This document shows positions 1 to 5,997 of a stretch of DNA of 11,549 nt, piece after piece. The notes below the pieces were generated by a model that was given only the letters and a program-made list of their open reading frames with translations, did no database searches and had not been told where the DNA came from. The stretch covers positions 1 through 11,549 of the forward strand of contig JAUQXU010000066.1 of assembly GCA_030837935.1 (NCBI GenBank). Direction: 5' to 3'. This DNA comes from Candidatus Brocadia sp. GTDB taxonomy: Bacteria; Planctomycetota; Brocadiia; Brocadiales; Brocadiaceae. Position 1 is the first letter of the stretch. Each line of letters opens with the position of its first letter. The position numbers and the translations under genes are program-made.

Positions 1-747
1 TTAGCAGAACTCATTCTGACAAACAATCTGGACATCCACTTTGGTTTTGAGTGCCGTGCGAATGACGTCGAAGAATATTCCCTCTCAAGGCTTGTTATGG
101 CTGGCCTTACCAATGTATTCCTGGGCTTAGAGAGTGGAGACAGCATATCATTAAAACGATTCCAAAAACATACGTCCGTTAATGAAAATAAAAAGGCTAT
201 TCACTTGTTACGAGAGTATGGGATTGAACCTACCTTCGGTTTTATCATGTTTGAACCCAATTCCACCATGGAGAGCGTGCGAAACAATTTTGATTTTCTC
301 AAAGAAATGGATATCATGACTACCCCTGCCGTGACCGCCCATCTGCTGCATCATAGGCAAACCCTCTTTGAGGGAACATCAGACTATCAGTCGATGTTAA
401 GTGAGGTGCCCGATACCGGCGCAGGCACATCATTCACAAATTACGAGGCACAGTATAAGATAAAAGACCCGAAGGTTGAGGCGTTTTCAGAGATTATTAC
501 CAATGTGTGCAGAATTGCCTTGTCTTTACTTCCAAAAACCTTTCACTGTGACACCAATGCGTCCACTACAAGCAATAAATTAACTTTAAATGCATTAAAT
601 AATACATTAATCGCCATATTTGAAAAAACCCTTTCTTGTTTCGAAACAAATACCATTCCTTATGGTCCTGATGCAATACGGGAAATAAGCCAAAAACTGA
701 TACCTGAATTTGATATCACTTTATTAAAATTCAAGCAGCTATTGTAA
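1..747 (+). CDS. Radical SAM protein, C-terminal part (5' end outside window)
   Basis: The frame is open from base 1, so the gene begins upstream; 248 codons are visible, ending in TAA at 745-747. The visible part looks like the second half of a radical SAM TIM barrel of the B12-binding radical SAM superfamily: a strand ending in FGFECRAND, then GLESG at about codons 41-45, LKRFQKHTSVNENKKAI, and a following strand/loop GFIMFEPNSTMESV. In this family such segments follow the 4Fe-4S CxxxCxxC site, which must lie upstream and cannot be checked here. The C-terminal 120 residues are helical and family-specific. The substrate cannot be told from this part. An internal ATG at 97 would discard conserved barrel residues and is not the true start. 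B12 dependence is inferred, not seen. Confidence 0.8.
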   Translation, partial: LAELILTNNLDIHFGFECRANDVEEYSLSRLVMAGLTNVFLGLESGDSISLKRFQKHTSVNENKKAIHLLREYGIEPTFGFIMFEPNSTMESVRNNFDFLKEMDIMTTPAVTAHLLHHRQTLFEGTSDYQSMLSEVPDTGAGTSFTNYEAQYKIKDPKVEAFSEIITNVCRIALSLLPKTFHCDTNASTTSNKLTLNALNNTLIAIFEKTLSCFETNTIPYGPDAIREISQKLIPEFDITLLKFKQLL

Positions 748-946
748 TAGTTTGCTTGACATTAAATTCTTTTAGCGTCAGAAGAAGAGCAAGTGTGGGT
801 ATTTTTAAACACGCGCGGGTATTTTAGGTCATCGAACTGTCAAAACCTTAACTATTTTATCGAAATAAAATTACTTGGTGCAATAAAGGAAGATTTCAGC
901 CTGAATATTAGCTGTAATAAGAAATATTTTTCTCTGTTGTTTTATC

Positions 947-975
947 TTGACATCTTATAATTCCTGTGTTAAAAC
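947..975 (+). promoter_or_regulatory. Possible sigma70 promoter for the riboswitch transcript
   Basis: A perfect TTGACA at 947-952 is followed after 17 bases by TAAAAC at 970-975, a 4/6 match to the -10 consensus. Transcription would start near 982, some 60 bases before the aptamer. A TATAAT also occurs at 956-961 but overlaps the -35 region and has no good -35 of its own. The choice between them is uncertain. The 748-946 stretch before it shows no gene; it only contains two copies of GGGTATTTT about 20 bases apart. Confidence 0.4.
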
Positions 976-1019
976 ACTACACCATTATATACATCACAAC
1001 ATCAATAGCTTGTTACAAA

Positions 1020-1040
1020 GTAATGTAGTAAAAACATTAC
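1020..1040 (+). repeat. Small hairpin directly before the riboswitch
   Basis: Perfect 7-bp arms GTAATGT (1020-1026) and ACATTAC (1034-1040) enclose a 7-nt loop. It abuts the first aptamer base, so it may stack on or insulate the aptamer's closing helix. The stem is AT-rich and its role is speculative. Confidence 0.4.
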
Positions 1041-1155
1041 GATAAAGGCAAACCCTGGGTGACCGGGGGACGCAAAGTAAAGGATCTTTAATTAAATTTA
1101 GAGTTGGGAGTTCTGAGTCTAAAGACAGGATTTAAAGATAGCCTTACTGCCGAAG
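1041..1155 (+). promoter_or_regulatory. Cyclic di-GMP-I (GEMM-I) riboswitch aptamer
   Basis: The conserved GEMM-I core is present: GGCAAACC at 1047-1054, a 6-bp hairpin CCCUGG/CCGGGG closed by a GUGA (GNRA) tetraloop, then GGGACGCAAAG ending at 1077. A second arm forms by 8 perfect pairs, ATCTTTAA (1084-1091) with TTAAAGAT (1132-1139), containing an apical stem TTTAGA/TCTAAA (1097-1102/1118-1123). It is followed by the conserved-type TAGCC (1139-1143) and TGCCG (1148-1152), whose TGCC can pair with GGCA (1047-1050). In the known Vibrio structure the ligand contacts a G in the 5' strand, the middle A of GCAAAG and a C of the 3' strand; the corresponding bases are all conserved. The G before CAAACC predicts cyclic di-GMP rather than the cGAMP-type variant, which carries A. 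It controls a secreted-protein gene downstream through the overlapping terminator. Confidence 0.88.
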
Positions 1156-1192
1156 ATGATTAATTCATTATCATCGGCAGTAAGGCTTTTTT
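1141..1192 (+). terminator. Intrinsic terminator forming the riboswitch expression platform
   Basis: A 20-position stem pairs 1141-1160 with 1167-1186 around a 6-nt loop, with one A-A mismatch and one G-U pair; its base is GCCTTACTGCCGA/TCGGCAGTAAGGC. Six T residues follow at 1187-1192. The 5' arm contains TAGCC and TGCC, which the aptamer needs for ligand contact and closing. Aptamer and terminator should therefore be mutually exclusive, predicting readthrough when ligand is bound (an ON switch). That direction is an inference from the overlap. Confidence 0.88.
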
Positions 1193-1482
1193 GTTTTAGC
1201 AAAAAATTAAACGGTTTTAATTTTATCAATGTGAGGTAAAAGACGAAAAGGTTTATTGGCATGAAGAAATTTATTGGTGATTTTTTCAAGAAGGCGGTAT
1301 ATCCGCAATGTGGAGAGAGTCTGCATTTTGCCAGGCGATAGAAAGGAGGTGGTGCTATGTATCATCAGAGCGACGCCTCTCCTGATTTATAAGGTGGCTT
1401 TGTGTTTATGCGTCTGCTCTGTAGTAAGTTTTTAGAGATTTTAATTATATGTATTAATAAACTTTTAAGGAGGAAAAAAAAA
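1193..1482 (+). other. Long leader between riboswitch terminator and secreted-protein gene
   Basis: These 290 bases separate the terminator from the next convincing start codon. They contain a 26-codon ORF at 1261-1341 (begins MKKFIGDFFKK) without a good ribosome binding site, and an 11-codon ORF at 1357-1392 behind a strong one. A small GCGG/CCGC hairpin lies at 1292-1304. A further in-frame ATG at 1402 would extend the secreted protein by 27 residues, but it would bury the signal peptide, so it is not used. This is either a second regulatory layer or remnants of another gene; nothing in it is recognised. Confidence 0.5.
1357..1392 (+). CDS. Possible 11-aa leader peptide
   Basis: The ORF reads MYHQSDASPDL then TAA. 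It is preceded by AAAGGAGGTGG (1342-1352), one of the strongest ribosome binding sites in the window, 4-8 bases before the ATG. AGGAG (1344-1348) could pair with CTCCT (1379-1383) inside the ORF, so the site may be masked in one RNA fold. No function is assigned; it may be a leader peptide, a decayed gene start, or chance. Confidence 0.3.
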   Translation: MYHQSDASPDL

Positions 1483-2095
1483 ATGAAAAAAATATTGTTG
1501 TTTGCCTTATTTATACTCGCATCAATGCCTCTTGCAAGTATGGCATTTGCTCAGTGCACTACTATTCAGGATGGTACACTTCTAACAAGCGACGGGAGAG
1601 TTATTGAAACAGGATTTGATGAATGGGGATATAACTATCAAGCACATATGTTTAACGGAGGATACTGTGATGCCTATCGGAATGCCGACTGGTGCCAGGC
1701 TTACAAGGACGATGAGGCTTGTTATGCAATGGAACGACGCATGGCTCAGCAACCAGGATTGCGACGGTGATGGAAAACTTGATAGGCACTATGGTTATCC
1801 TTCCTTTATAGGTTCAGGTGCATGGGAGACTAACCATCAAAAAGGAACCTATATTGACGCTGAAGGCAAGAAACAGAGGTGGGAGTATTTTGTAAAGATT
1901 GTTGCAGCTCCAGCGGATGCGACTATATCAGGTGGTACATGGCATGCCGCAGATGGGACCGAAATAGGACCAGTTATATGGGAAGAATTTATCATCCTTC
2001 AAGAAGTTTATAATGATACAGGAGCAGGTGACCACGGGATTTCCTACTTAAGTCCATACTCAGCTGGTTTTGGGAAATTTTCTCCTGCTGATTAA
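1483..2095 (+). pseudogene. Secreted protein with EF-hand-like calcium loop, interrupted by a +1 frameshift
   Basis: The start at 1483 is fixed by AAGGAGG (1467-1473) and an excellent signal peptide: MKK, a hydrophobic core, and the signal-peptidase-I site AFA before Q24. The first frame runs through TGFDEWGYNYQAHMFNGGYC and stops at 1768-1770 after 95 codons. The next frame continues without a break from about 1718 to the TAA at 2093-2095. Dropping one G of the pair at 1716/1717 fuses them into one 203-residue protein reading KDDELVMQWNDAWLSN across the join. The second half has the loop DCDGDGKLD (1757-1783), like EF-hand/dockerin calcium loops, and a Trp/Gly/Tyr-rich body. The repaired architecture resembles secreted hypothetical proteins I recall from environmental bacteria (not verified). 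Function is unknown: an exported, probably calcium-binding envelope or matrix protein. It may be a real mutation, a sequencing error, or less likely a programmed +1 shift. It lies under the cyclic di-GMP riboswitch. Confidence 0.78.
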
Positions 2096-2112
2096 TATTT
2101 AAATGCTTAGAT

Positions 2113-2150
2113 AAAATGAGAAGGGAGTTAAATTTCCCTTCTCATTTTTA
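2113..2150 (+). terminator. Intrinsic terminator after the secreted-protein gene
   Basis: Fourteen perfect pairs join 2113-2126 (core GAGAAGGGA) to 2135-2148 (core TCCCTTCTC) around an 8-nt loop, with a T-rich 3' side. It starts 18 bases after the stop codon at 2095 and closes the riboswitch-controlled unit. The A-rich 5' flank means it could also work in reverse. Confidence 0.85.
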
Positions 2151-2447
2151 TTTGCAAAAAATAAAGAAAATAAAAGGGTCGGGGAAATAAAGAGAAATAC
2201 AGAAGAACAGGAAGTGGGCACACCTTGCCAGGTTGTCCGATAATGCAAATTCACAGAACAGAAAAAAAGAGGTATATTTTATAAAACAAGTCTAAATCTT
2301 TTTTAAATTCCAACCAATACACATCAGTCGCCATGGTACCAAAGGTAACACCCTGAAACGATGAAAATGGGCTTTCTGGCTATATTATATTGGTATATTT
2401 ATGCTTACACTTTTTTGTTGCGCCTTATTTTCGAGTCAGGATAATGC
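2151..2447. other. Intergenic stretch with no recognisable gene
   Basis: No ORF with a plausible ribosome binding site was found on either strand. The sequence is AT-rich, with an 8-base palindrome TGGTACCA near 2335 and a tract of TATA-like words around 2380-2400. No known riboswitch or RNA-gene core was recognised. Confidence 0.5.
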
Positions 2448-2475
2448 TTGAATACGTGAGGTTTTAAGCTATAGT
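2448..2475 (+). promoter_or_regulatory. Probable sigma70 promoter for the 151-aa gene
   Basis: TTGAAT (2448-2453) and TATAGT (2470-2475) are separated by 16 bases, matching the consensus at 4/6 and 5/6. It lies 64 bases before the start codon at 2540 and downstream of a strong terminator, so the gene needs its own promoter. Confidence 0.5.
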
Positions 2476-2539
2476 ATAGGAAAAACAAAATATACTTTTT
2501 CAGGAGACAAGCAAAAGCGTTGGGAAAGGATATACCTAT

Positions 2540-2995
2540 ATGAAAGAAAAGAAAAAACCGGACAGATTGGATTTAGAGGCTATCAGAAATCAGATACTGG
2601 ATTTTGCCTGTTCCAAACATGATTTTAAACTGGAATGCGAGGACTTTCCCTTTGACGGAAATTGGAATGGGGTGTTTCTAATAAAATTCAGGGATAATCC
2701 GGAGGAGGACAGATTATATTGCGAGGCGCCGCTGGGTGAACATTTTATCAGGTTTGGGCTGGATTTGGAAATCGATGAACAGGTCTGGCAGCAGGAACAT
2801 GAAGATGTTTGCCGTGAGGCTTCGGGATATGACGTGGCAATTTATCCATCTCATGCAAAGGAAGGAGGCAAACTACGTTGTCGATTATCCGTAAGGGCAT
2901 GGGTTCCTAATTTTGGGCAACGCATCTTTGGTCTGACCCTTTCCAATCTTATGGATTGCAAGAAGGCTCTTTTAGCGATGCTGTCACAGGAATAG
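2540..2995 (+). CDS. Conserved-looking hypothetical protein, 151 aa
   Basis: The ATG at 2540 follows GGAAAGG (about 2523-2529) at a usable distance. The protein is soluble and acidic with a basic N-terminus (MKEKKKPDR), and has no signal peptide or membrane segment. The first half alternates strands and loops with many aromatic residues; the end (LTLSNLMDCKKALLAML) forms an amphipathic helix. This alpha/beta layout and size vaguely recall YbjN-like or type III chaperone-like folds, but no diagnostic motif is present and I do not assign a function. The gene stands alone between a terminator and a convergent operon and appears monocistronic. Codon use looks normal for the window, so I regard it as real. 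Confidence 0.72.
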   Translation: MKEKKKPDRLDLEAIRNQILDFACSKHDFKLECEDFPFDGNWNGVFLIKFRDNPEEDRLYCEAPLGEHFIRFGLDLEIDEQVWQQEHEDVCREASGYDVAIYPSHAKEGGKLRCRLSVRAWVPNFGQRIFGLTLSNLMDCKKALLAMLSQE

Positions 2996-3031
2996 TGCGT
3001 GCAGTACTACCAAAAGTTCTTGCGGATGTAA

Positions 3032-3052
3032 TAAAGCACCAGTTTTGCTTTA
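3032..3052. terminator. Weak hairpin between convergent genes
   Basis: Seven-bp arms TAAAGCA (3032-3038) and TGCTTTA (3046-3052) lie between the stop of the 151-aa gene and the stop of the convergent minus-strand operon. The stem is short and AT-rich and there is no proper T tract. It is a candidate bidirectional terminator only by position. Confidence 0.3.
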
Positions 3053-3079
3053 ATTGCTGATTTACCGGGTGCTAATCGG

Positions 3080-3391
3080 TTATTTCATGAGTGAGTGTAT
3101 CCTCTTCGTGTCGATGAGGGCCTTTTCCATCGGTATAAGCGGTGTAATCTCTATATCGGTAAAAAACGGGAATAGAGGCAGCTTTGCAACGATTTCTTCC
3201 ATTTCTTCATTGGACTCGGCGTCAATAACAGCAGCAGCCCCACGCCTGCCTGCCAGTTTTCCTCCGGCTAAAATCTTTCCCCGTCTTTGGAACCGGGAAA
3301 AATATTCCCATTCCTTTATTACATATCCCAAGAAGTCCTTTACCGGCATCTGGGGCATCTGTTTTATCTCAACCTTCAATAGGAATAACAT
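3080..3391 (-). CDS. Muconolactone-isomerase-like small protein
   Basis: With the ATG at 3391 the product is 103 aa and begins MLFLLKVEIKQMPQMP. GGAAGG lies 8 bases upstream of this ATG. An ATG further up at 3430 would overlap the fabG end and add 13 unlikely residues. The layout fits the muconolactone delta-isomerase / dimeric ferredoxin-like barrel family: an N-terminal strand, a long helix with EWEYFSRFQRRGKI, a GGKLAGRRGAAAVIDAES strand pair, then a helix EEMEEIVAKLP and the LFPFFTDIEITPL strand. Many such proteins do not act in catechol degradation, and nothing here suggests that pathway. It begins 19 bases after the fabG stop, so it is probably co-translated with fabG; a role in lipid or polyketide-type metabolism is inference. 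Confidence 0.72.
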   Translation of the reverse strand: MLFLLKVEIKQMPQMPVKDFLGYVIKEWEYFSRFQRRGKILAGGKLAGRRGAAAVIDAESNEEMEEIVAKLPLFPFFTDIEITPLIPMEKALIDTKRIHSLMK

Positions 3392-3410
3392 GATTACCAC
3401 CTTCCATTCT

Positions 3411-4154
3411 TTAGATCGCCAAACCACCATCTACGCTAATTACATGACCTGTAATATATTGAGCGTCAACTGACAGCAGAAACGCGGCTGTCTTTGCTAT
3501 CTCTTCAGGTTTGCCGAACCTCCTTGCCGGAATCATTTCAATCATCTTGTCTTTGTATTCCTGGGGCAGTGCGGTCGTCATGTCCGTTTCGATAAAACCG
3601 CAGGCAATTGCATTTACGGTGACATTTACCTTTCCTACCTCCTTAGCCAGAGCCTTTGTAAAACCAATCATACCCGCCTTAGAGGAGGAATAGTTTACTT
3701 GCCCTGCCATCCCCATCAAACCACTCACAGAAGTGATATTCAAAATACTACCAGACTTTTGTTTGATCATTTGTGTAATAACTGCCTTGGAAAAATTATA
3801 TACACTCTTGAGATTGGTATCGATGACCTCGTCCCAATCGTTCTCACTCATGAGGGCAAGGAGTTTATCCCGGGTAATACCGGCATTATTTACCAGGAAA
3901 TCAATCCTTCCGAACGCATCTTTAACCTCCTTCACCATATTCTTCGCGCCTTCAAAACTGGCTGCATTTACCTGGAAAGAAATAGCTTTTGTACCCATGG
4001 ACTCAATCTCTTTCGCCAGTGCATTCGCTGCATCAGTATTCTTGTTATAATTAAAGACGACATTGCAGCCGTTTTTCGCGAGTTCTAAAACAATTGCCTT
4101 GCCTATACCTCGTGTACCTCCTGTAACTATTGCTACCTTATCCTTGAATTGCAT
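3411..4154 (-). CDS. fabG: 3-oxoacyl-[acyl-carrier-protein] reductase
   Basis: The 247-aa protein has the normal FabG length and all short-chain dehydrogenase marks: cofactor loop TGGTRGIG (residues 11-18), NNAG (89-92), catalytic Asn114, Ser142, and Tyr155/Lys159 in YSSSK. The end GHVISVDGG is typical. It catalyses NADPH-dependent reduction of 3-oxoacyl-ACP in type II fatty acid synthesis in the cytoplasm. The start is supported by AAGGAGGAA about 7 bases before the ATG. It is the first gene of a two-gene operon with the muconolactone-isomerase-like gene, away from any visible fab cluster. It could therefore serve a specialised acyl pathway (PHA, polyketide or modified lipids) rather than bulk synthesis. 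The reductase assignment is firm; the exact substrate is inferred. Confidence 0.9.
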   Translation of the reverse strand: MQFKDKVAIVTGGTRGIGKAIVLELAKNGCNVVFNYNKNTDAANALAKEIESMGTKAISFQVNAASFEGAKNMVKEVKDAFGRIDFLVNNAGITRDKLLALMSENDWDEVIDTNLKSVYNFSKAVITQMIKQKSGSILNITSVSGLMGMAGQVNYSSSKAGMIGFTKALAKEVGKVNVTVNAIACGFIETDMTTALPQEYKDKMIEMIPARRFGKPEEIAKTAAFLLSVDAQYITGHVISVDGGLAI

Positions 4155-4350
4155 TCAATATTTCCTCCTTTTATCTGTACAAAAATTACGATGAGGAGTA
4201 ATAGTAAAGAAACGGATTTTGAAATGCAAGGTAAAAAATCAAAATACTCCGGTTGCTATGAATAAACTATTCACGGGTAGTTGAAAGTATTTTAAAGATA
4301 TGTTAACTTATTTTCAGCCAGTTACTGTCAAAAAATTTATTTAATTTGGA

Positions 4351-4366
4351 CTTGACATTAGTCAAG
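4351..4366 (+). promoter_or_regulatory. Palindromic operator candidate over the -35 box
   Basis: CTTGACATTAGTCAAG is a perfect palindrome with 6-bp arms and a 4-base centre, placed exactly across the TTGACA -35 hexamer. A dimeric repressor binding here would block RNA polymerase. The length and spacing suit a MarR-type dimer, but the regulator is unknown and not encoded nearby. Confidence 0.45.
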
Positions 4367-4379
4367 TTGAATATATAAT
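4352..4379 (+). promoter_or_regulatory. Near-consensus sigma70 promoter for the 55-aa ORF
   Basis: TTGACA (4352-4357) and TATAAT (4374-4379) are both perfect hexamers, with a 16-base spacer. It is the best promoter in the window. Initiation near 4386 would give a leader of roughly 65 nt before the ATG at 4452. The 4155-4350 stretch between it and fabG shows no gene; the divergent fabG promoter must lie there but is not clear. Confidence 0.72.
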
Positions 4380-4451
4380 TCCTTACTTTGGATTTTAGAA
4401 ATCCACGTCTAATTTAATATTTTTTGAGAATTTTGCAAGGAGACCAGAAAA

Positions 4452-4619
4452 ATGATTTTAGATGTAAATTATTCAATTGATCATCAACGAAAAAAAACAG
4501 AGCGCCTGGCCTTTATTAAGGAAAGATACAAGAAGTTGGTGCTTGAGCCGAGGCGAGAGATTGAATTTGAAATTGAAAAGGCATTAGATGATGAAGATAC
4601 AGAGCTGGATAGTTTGTAA
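4452..4619 (+). CDS. Small highly charged protein, 55 aa
   Basis: The ORF has AAGGAG (4437-4442) 9 bases before its ATG, and a near-perfect promoter further upstream, which argues for real expression despite its length. The product starts MILDVNYSIDHQRKK and is rich in Lys/Arg/Glu/Asp: a basic helix (RKKTERLAFIKERYKK) is followed by an acidic tail (DDEDTELDSL). There is no signal peptide, Cys motif or membrane helix. It is likely a soluble helical protein, perhaps nucleic-acid-binding or a partner subunit; the family is not recognised. The palindrome over its promoter suggests repression. Confidence 0.6.
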   Translation: MILDVNYSIDHQRKKTERLAFIKERYKKLVLEPRREIEFEIEKALDDEDTELDSL

Positions 4620-4851
4620 CTGTTGGTTGAATACTTCCCCTATGTTGTTCCTCGATGTGACTTTCCAGGTAATTTCAGATATAAAATCAGGTTGTACCTT
4701 TAATCCAGTGACACATTGTTTCTGATTTAAGAATATTCACGAATGTTAATATTCCAAAAATATCTATGATTCACCAGATCCATTGGCCATTTTCCTCATT
4801 GTCGTTAGATTAAGGATAAATCTCAATGGTGCGTGCTGGTTTAGAAACAGA
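4620..4851. other. Intergenic stretch between convergent genes
   Basis: No gene was seen. A loose inverted repeat GAATATT (4731-4737) / AATATTC (4748-4754) is present, with no T tract beside it. No terminator could be assigned for ribD or the 55-aa ORF. Confidence 0.5.
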
Positions 4852-5997
4852 TCAACATTCTAAAATACCTTCAATAACAATATCATGAGAAAAGCTTTTT
4901 ACGGTAATCTCATTAATTTTCACTGCTTCATCTACCGTATCAACCCCTTTCCCAAGTATGGGCGATTTTGCATCCTCACCGCCTATAATAATCGGGGCAA
5001 TAAAAACGATAACTTTATCAGCAAGACGTTCTTCAATCATTGAGGTAATAACTCTACTTCCCCCCTCTACCAGGATATTGGTTAATTTCATTTCTCCCAA
5101 CTTACGAAAGAGATCCTTTAAATCTACGCGATCACTCTTATCCCGTGTTTGAATAATTGTGCATCCCAATTGTTCCAGCTTCTCAATACGCTCTTGCTGT
5201 GCGTTTTTATTAACTGCAACGATTATTTCACTTTCGTGAATTGTATTGAGAATGCGTGAACGTAAAGGTAGGGCAGCATTGCTGTCGATAATAATTCTCT
5301 TTGGGTTTCTTCCGCCCTCAAGTCGGCAGGTCAATAATGGATCGTCCCGCAAGACGGTATTGATTCCTACTAATATACCATCTACCTGTCCACGGATTTT
5401 ATGCACGTACGTACGTGATTCTTCAGACGTGATCCATCTGGAGTCCCCCGTTTGTGTGGCGATCTTACCATCCAGCGACATAGCCCATTTTACTATTACA
5501 TACGGTAATCCTTTTTGCATGAGCTTAAAAAAAGGAGAATTGAGTCTTGTGGCATGAGATTCCATAACACCTAAGGTAACTTCAATCCCCGCCTCTTTCA
5601 ATTTATGAATTCCCTTCCCAGAGGTAATGGGATTAGGGTCAATAACCGTTGTTACTACCTTTGTGATACCAGATTTAATGATGGCGTCAACACAAGGCGC
5701 AGTCTTACCATGGTGTGCGCAGGGTTCCATTGAAACATAGAGTGTCGATCCTTTACAGTTTGCTTTCCCCTCATTAATTGCATGTATCTCCGCATGCGCT
5801 CCCCCAAAGACCTGGTGATAACCCTTTCCCACTATTTCACCGTTTTTTACCAGTACAGCGCCTACCATGGGATTCGGTTCCACCTTTCCTCGTCCTTTTT
5901 CTGCCAATTCCAAAGCAAGCGCCATATACTTTTCGTCAGCATCTGATGTAATCATAGCATTGTTGATCTGTGTATGCTGTGGCAAACTATTTCCCAT
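4852..5997 (-). CDS. ribD: Bifunctional riboflavin biosynthesis deaminase/reductase RibD
   Basis: RibD carries out two successive steps to riboflavin: deamination of the pyrimidine made from GTP, then NADPH reduction of the ribosyl side chain. The N-terminal deaminase domain (about 22-150) shows zinc ligands HAE (His68, catalytic Glu70) and PCAHHGKTAPC (Cys93, Cys102), plus PNPMVGAVLV. The reductase domain (about 165-380) shows KWAMSLDGKIAT, SRWITSEE, DDPLLTCR and the EGG motif (311-313). At 381 aa the length is normal. The ATG at 5997 lies inside the aroA end (11-bp overlap), so translation is probably coupled. Met15 or Met25 are possible alternative starts, as no good ribosome binding site precedes the first ATG. 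No FMN riboswitch is visible upstream. Confidence 0.95.
   Translation of the reverse strand: MGNSLPQHTQINNAMITSDADEKYMALALELAEKGRGKVEPNPMVGAVLVKNGEIVGKGYHQVFGGAHAEIHAINEGKANCKGSTLYVSMEPCAHHGKTAPCVDAIIKSGITKVVTTVIDPNPITSGKGIHKLKEAGIEVTLGVMESHATRLNSPFFKLMQKGLPYVIVKWAMSLDGKIATQTGDSRWITSEESRTYVHKIRGQVDGILVGINTVLRDDPLLTCRLEGGRNPKRIIIDSNAALPLRSRILNTIHESEIIVAVNKNAQQERIEKLEQLGCTIIQTRDKSDRVDLKDLFRKLGEMKLTNILVEGGSRVITSMIEERLADKVIVFIAPIIIGGEDAKSPILGKGVDTVDEAVKINEITVKSFSHDIVIEGILEC

Noticed and set aside
1700..1730. Programmed +1 frameshift in the secreted-protein gene
   Set aside because: No slippery codon run, internal Shine-Dalgarno-like stimulator or in-frame stop sits at the shift; a simple one-base insertion or error explains it better.
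2214..2230. Sigma54-like TGGGCAC...TTGCC
   Set aside because: The GG to GC spacing is 8-9 bases rather than the required 10.
3511..4088. Several plus-strand open frames antisense to fabG
   Set aside because: They have no ribosome binding sites and their products show no domain; they mirror the strongly supported fabG.
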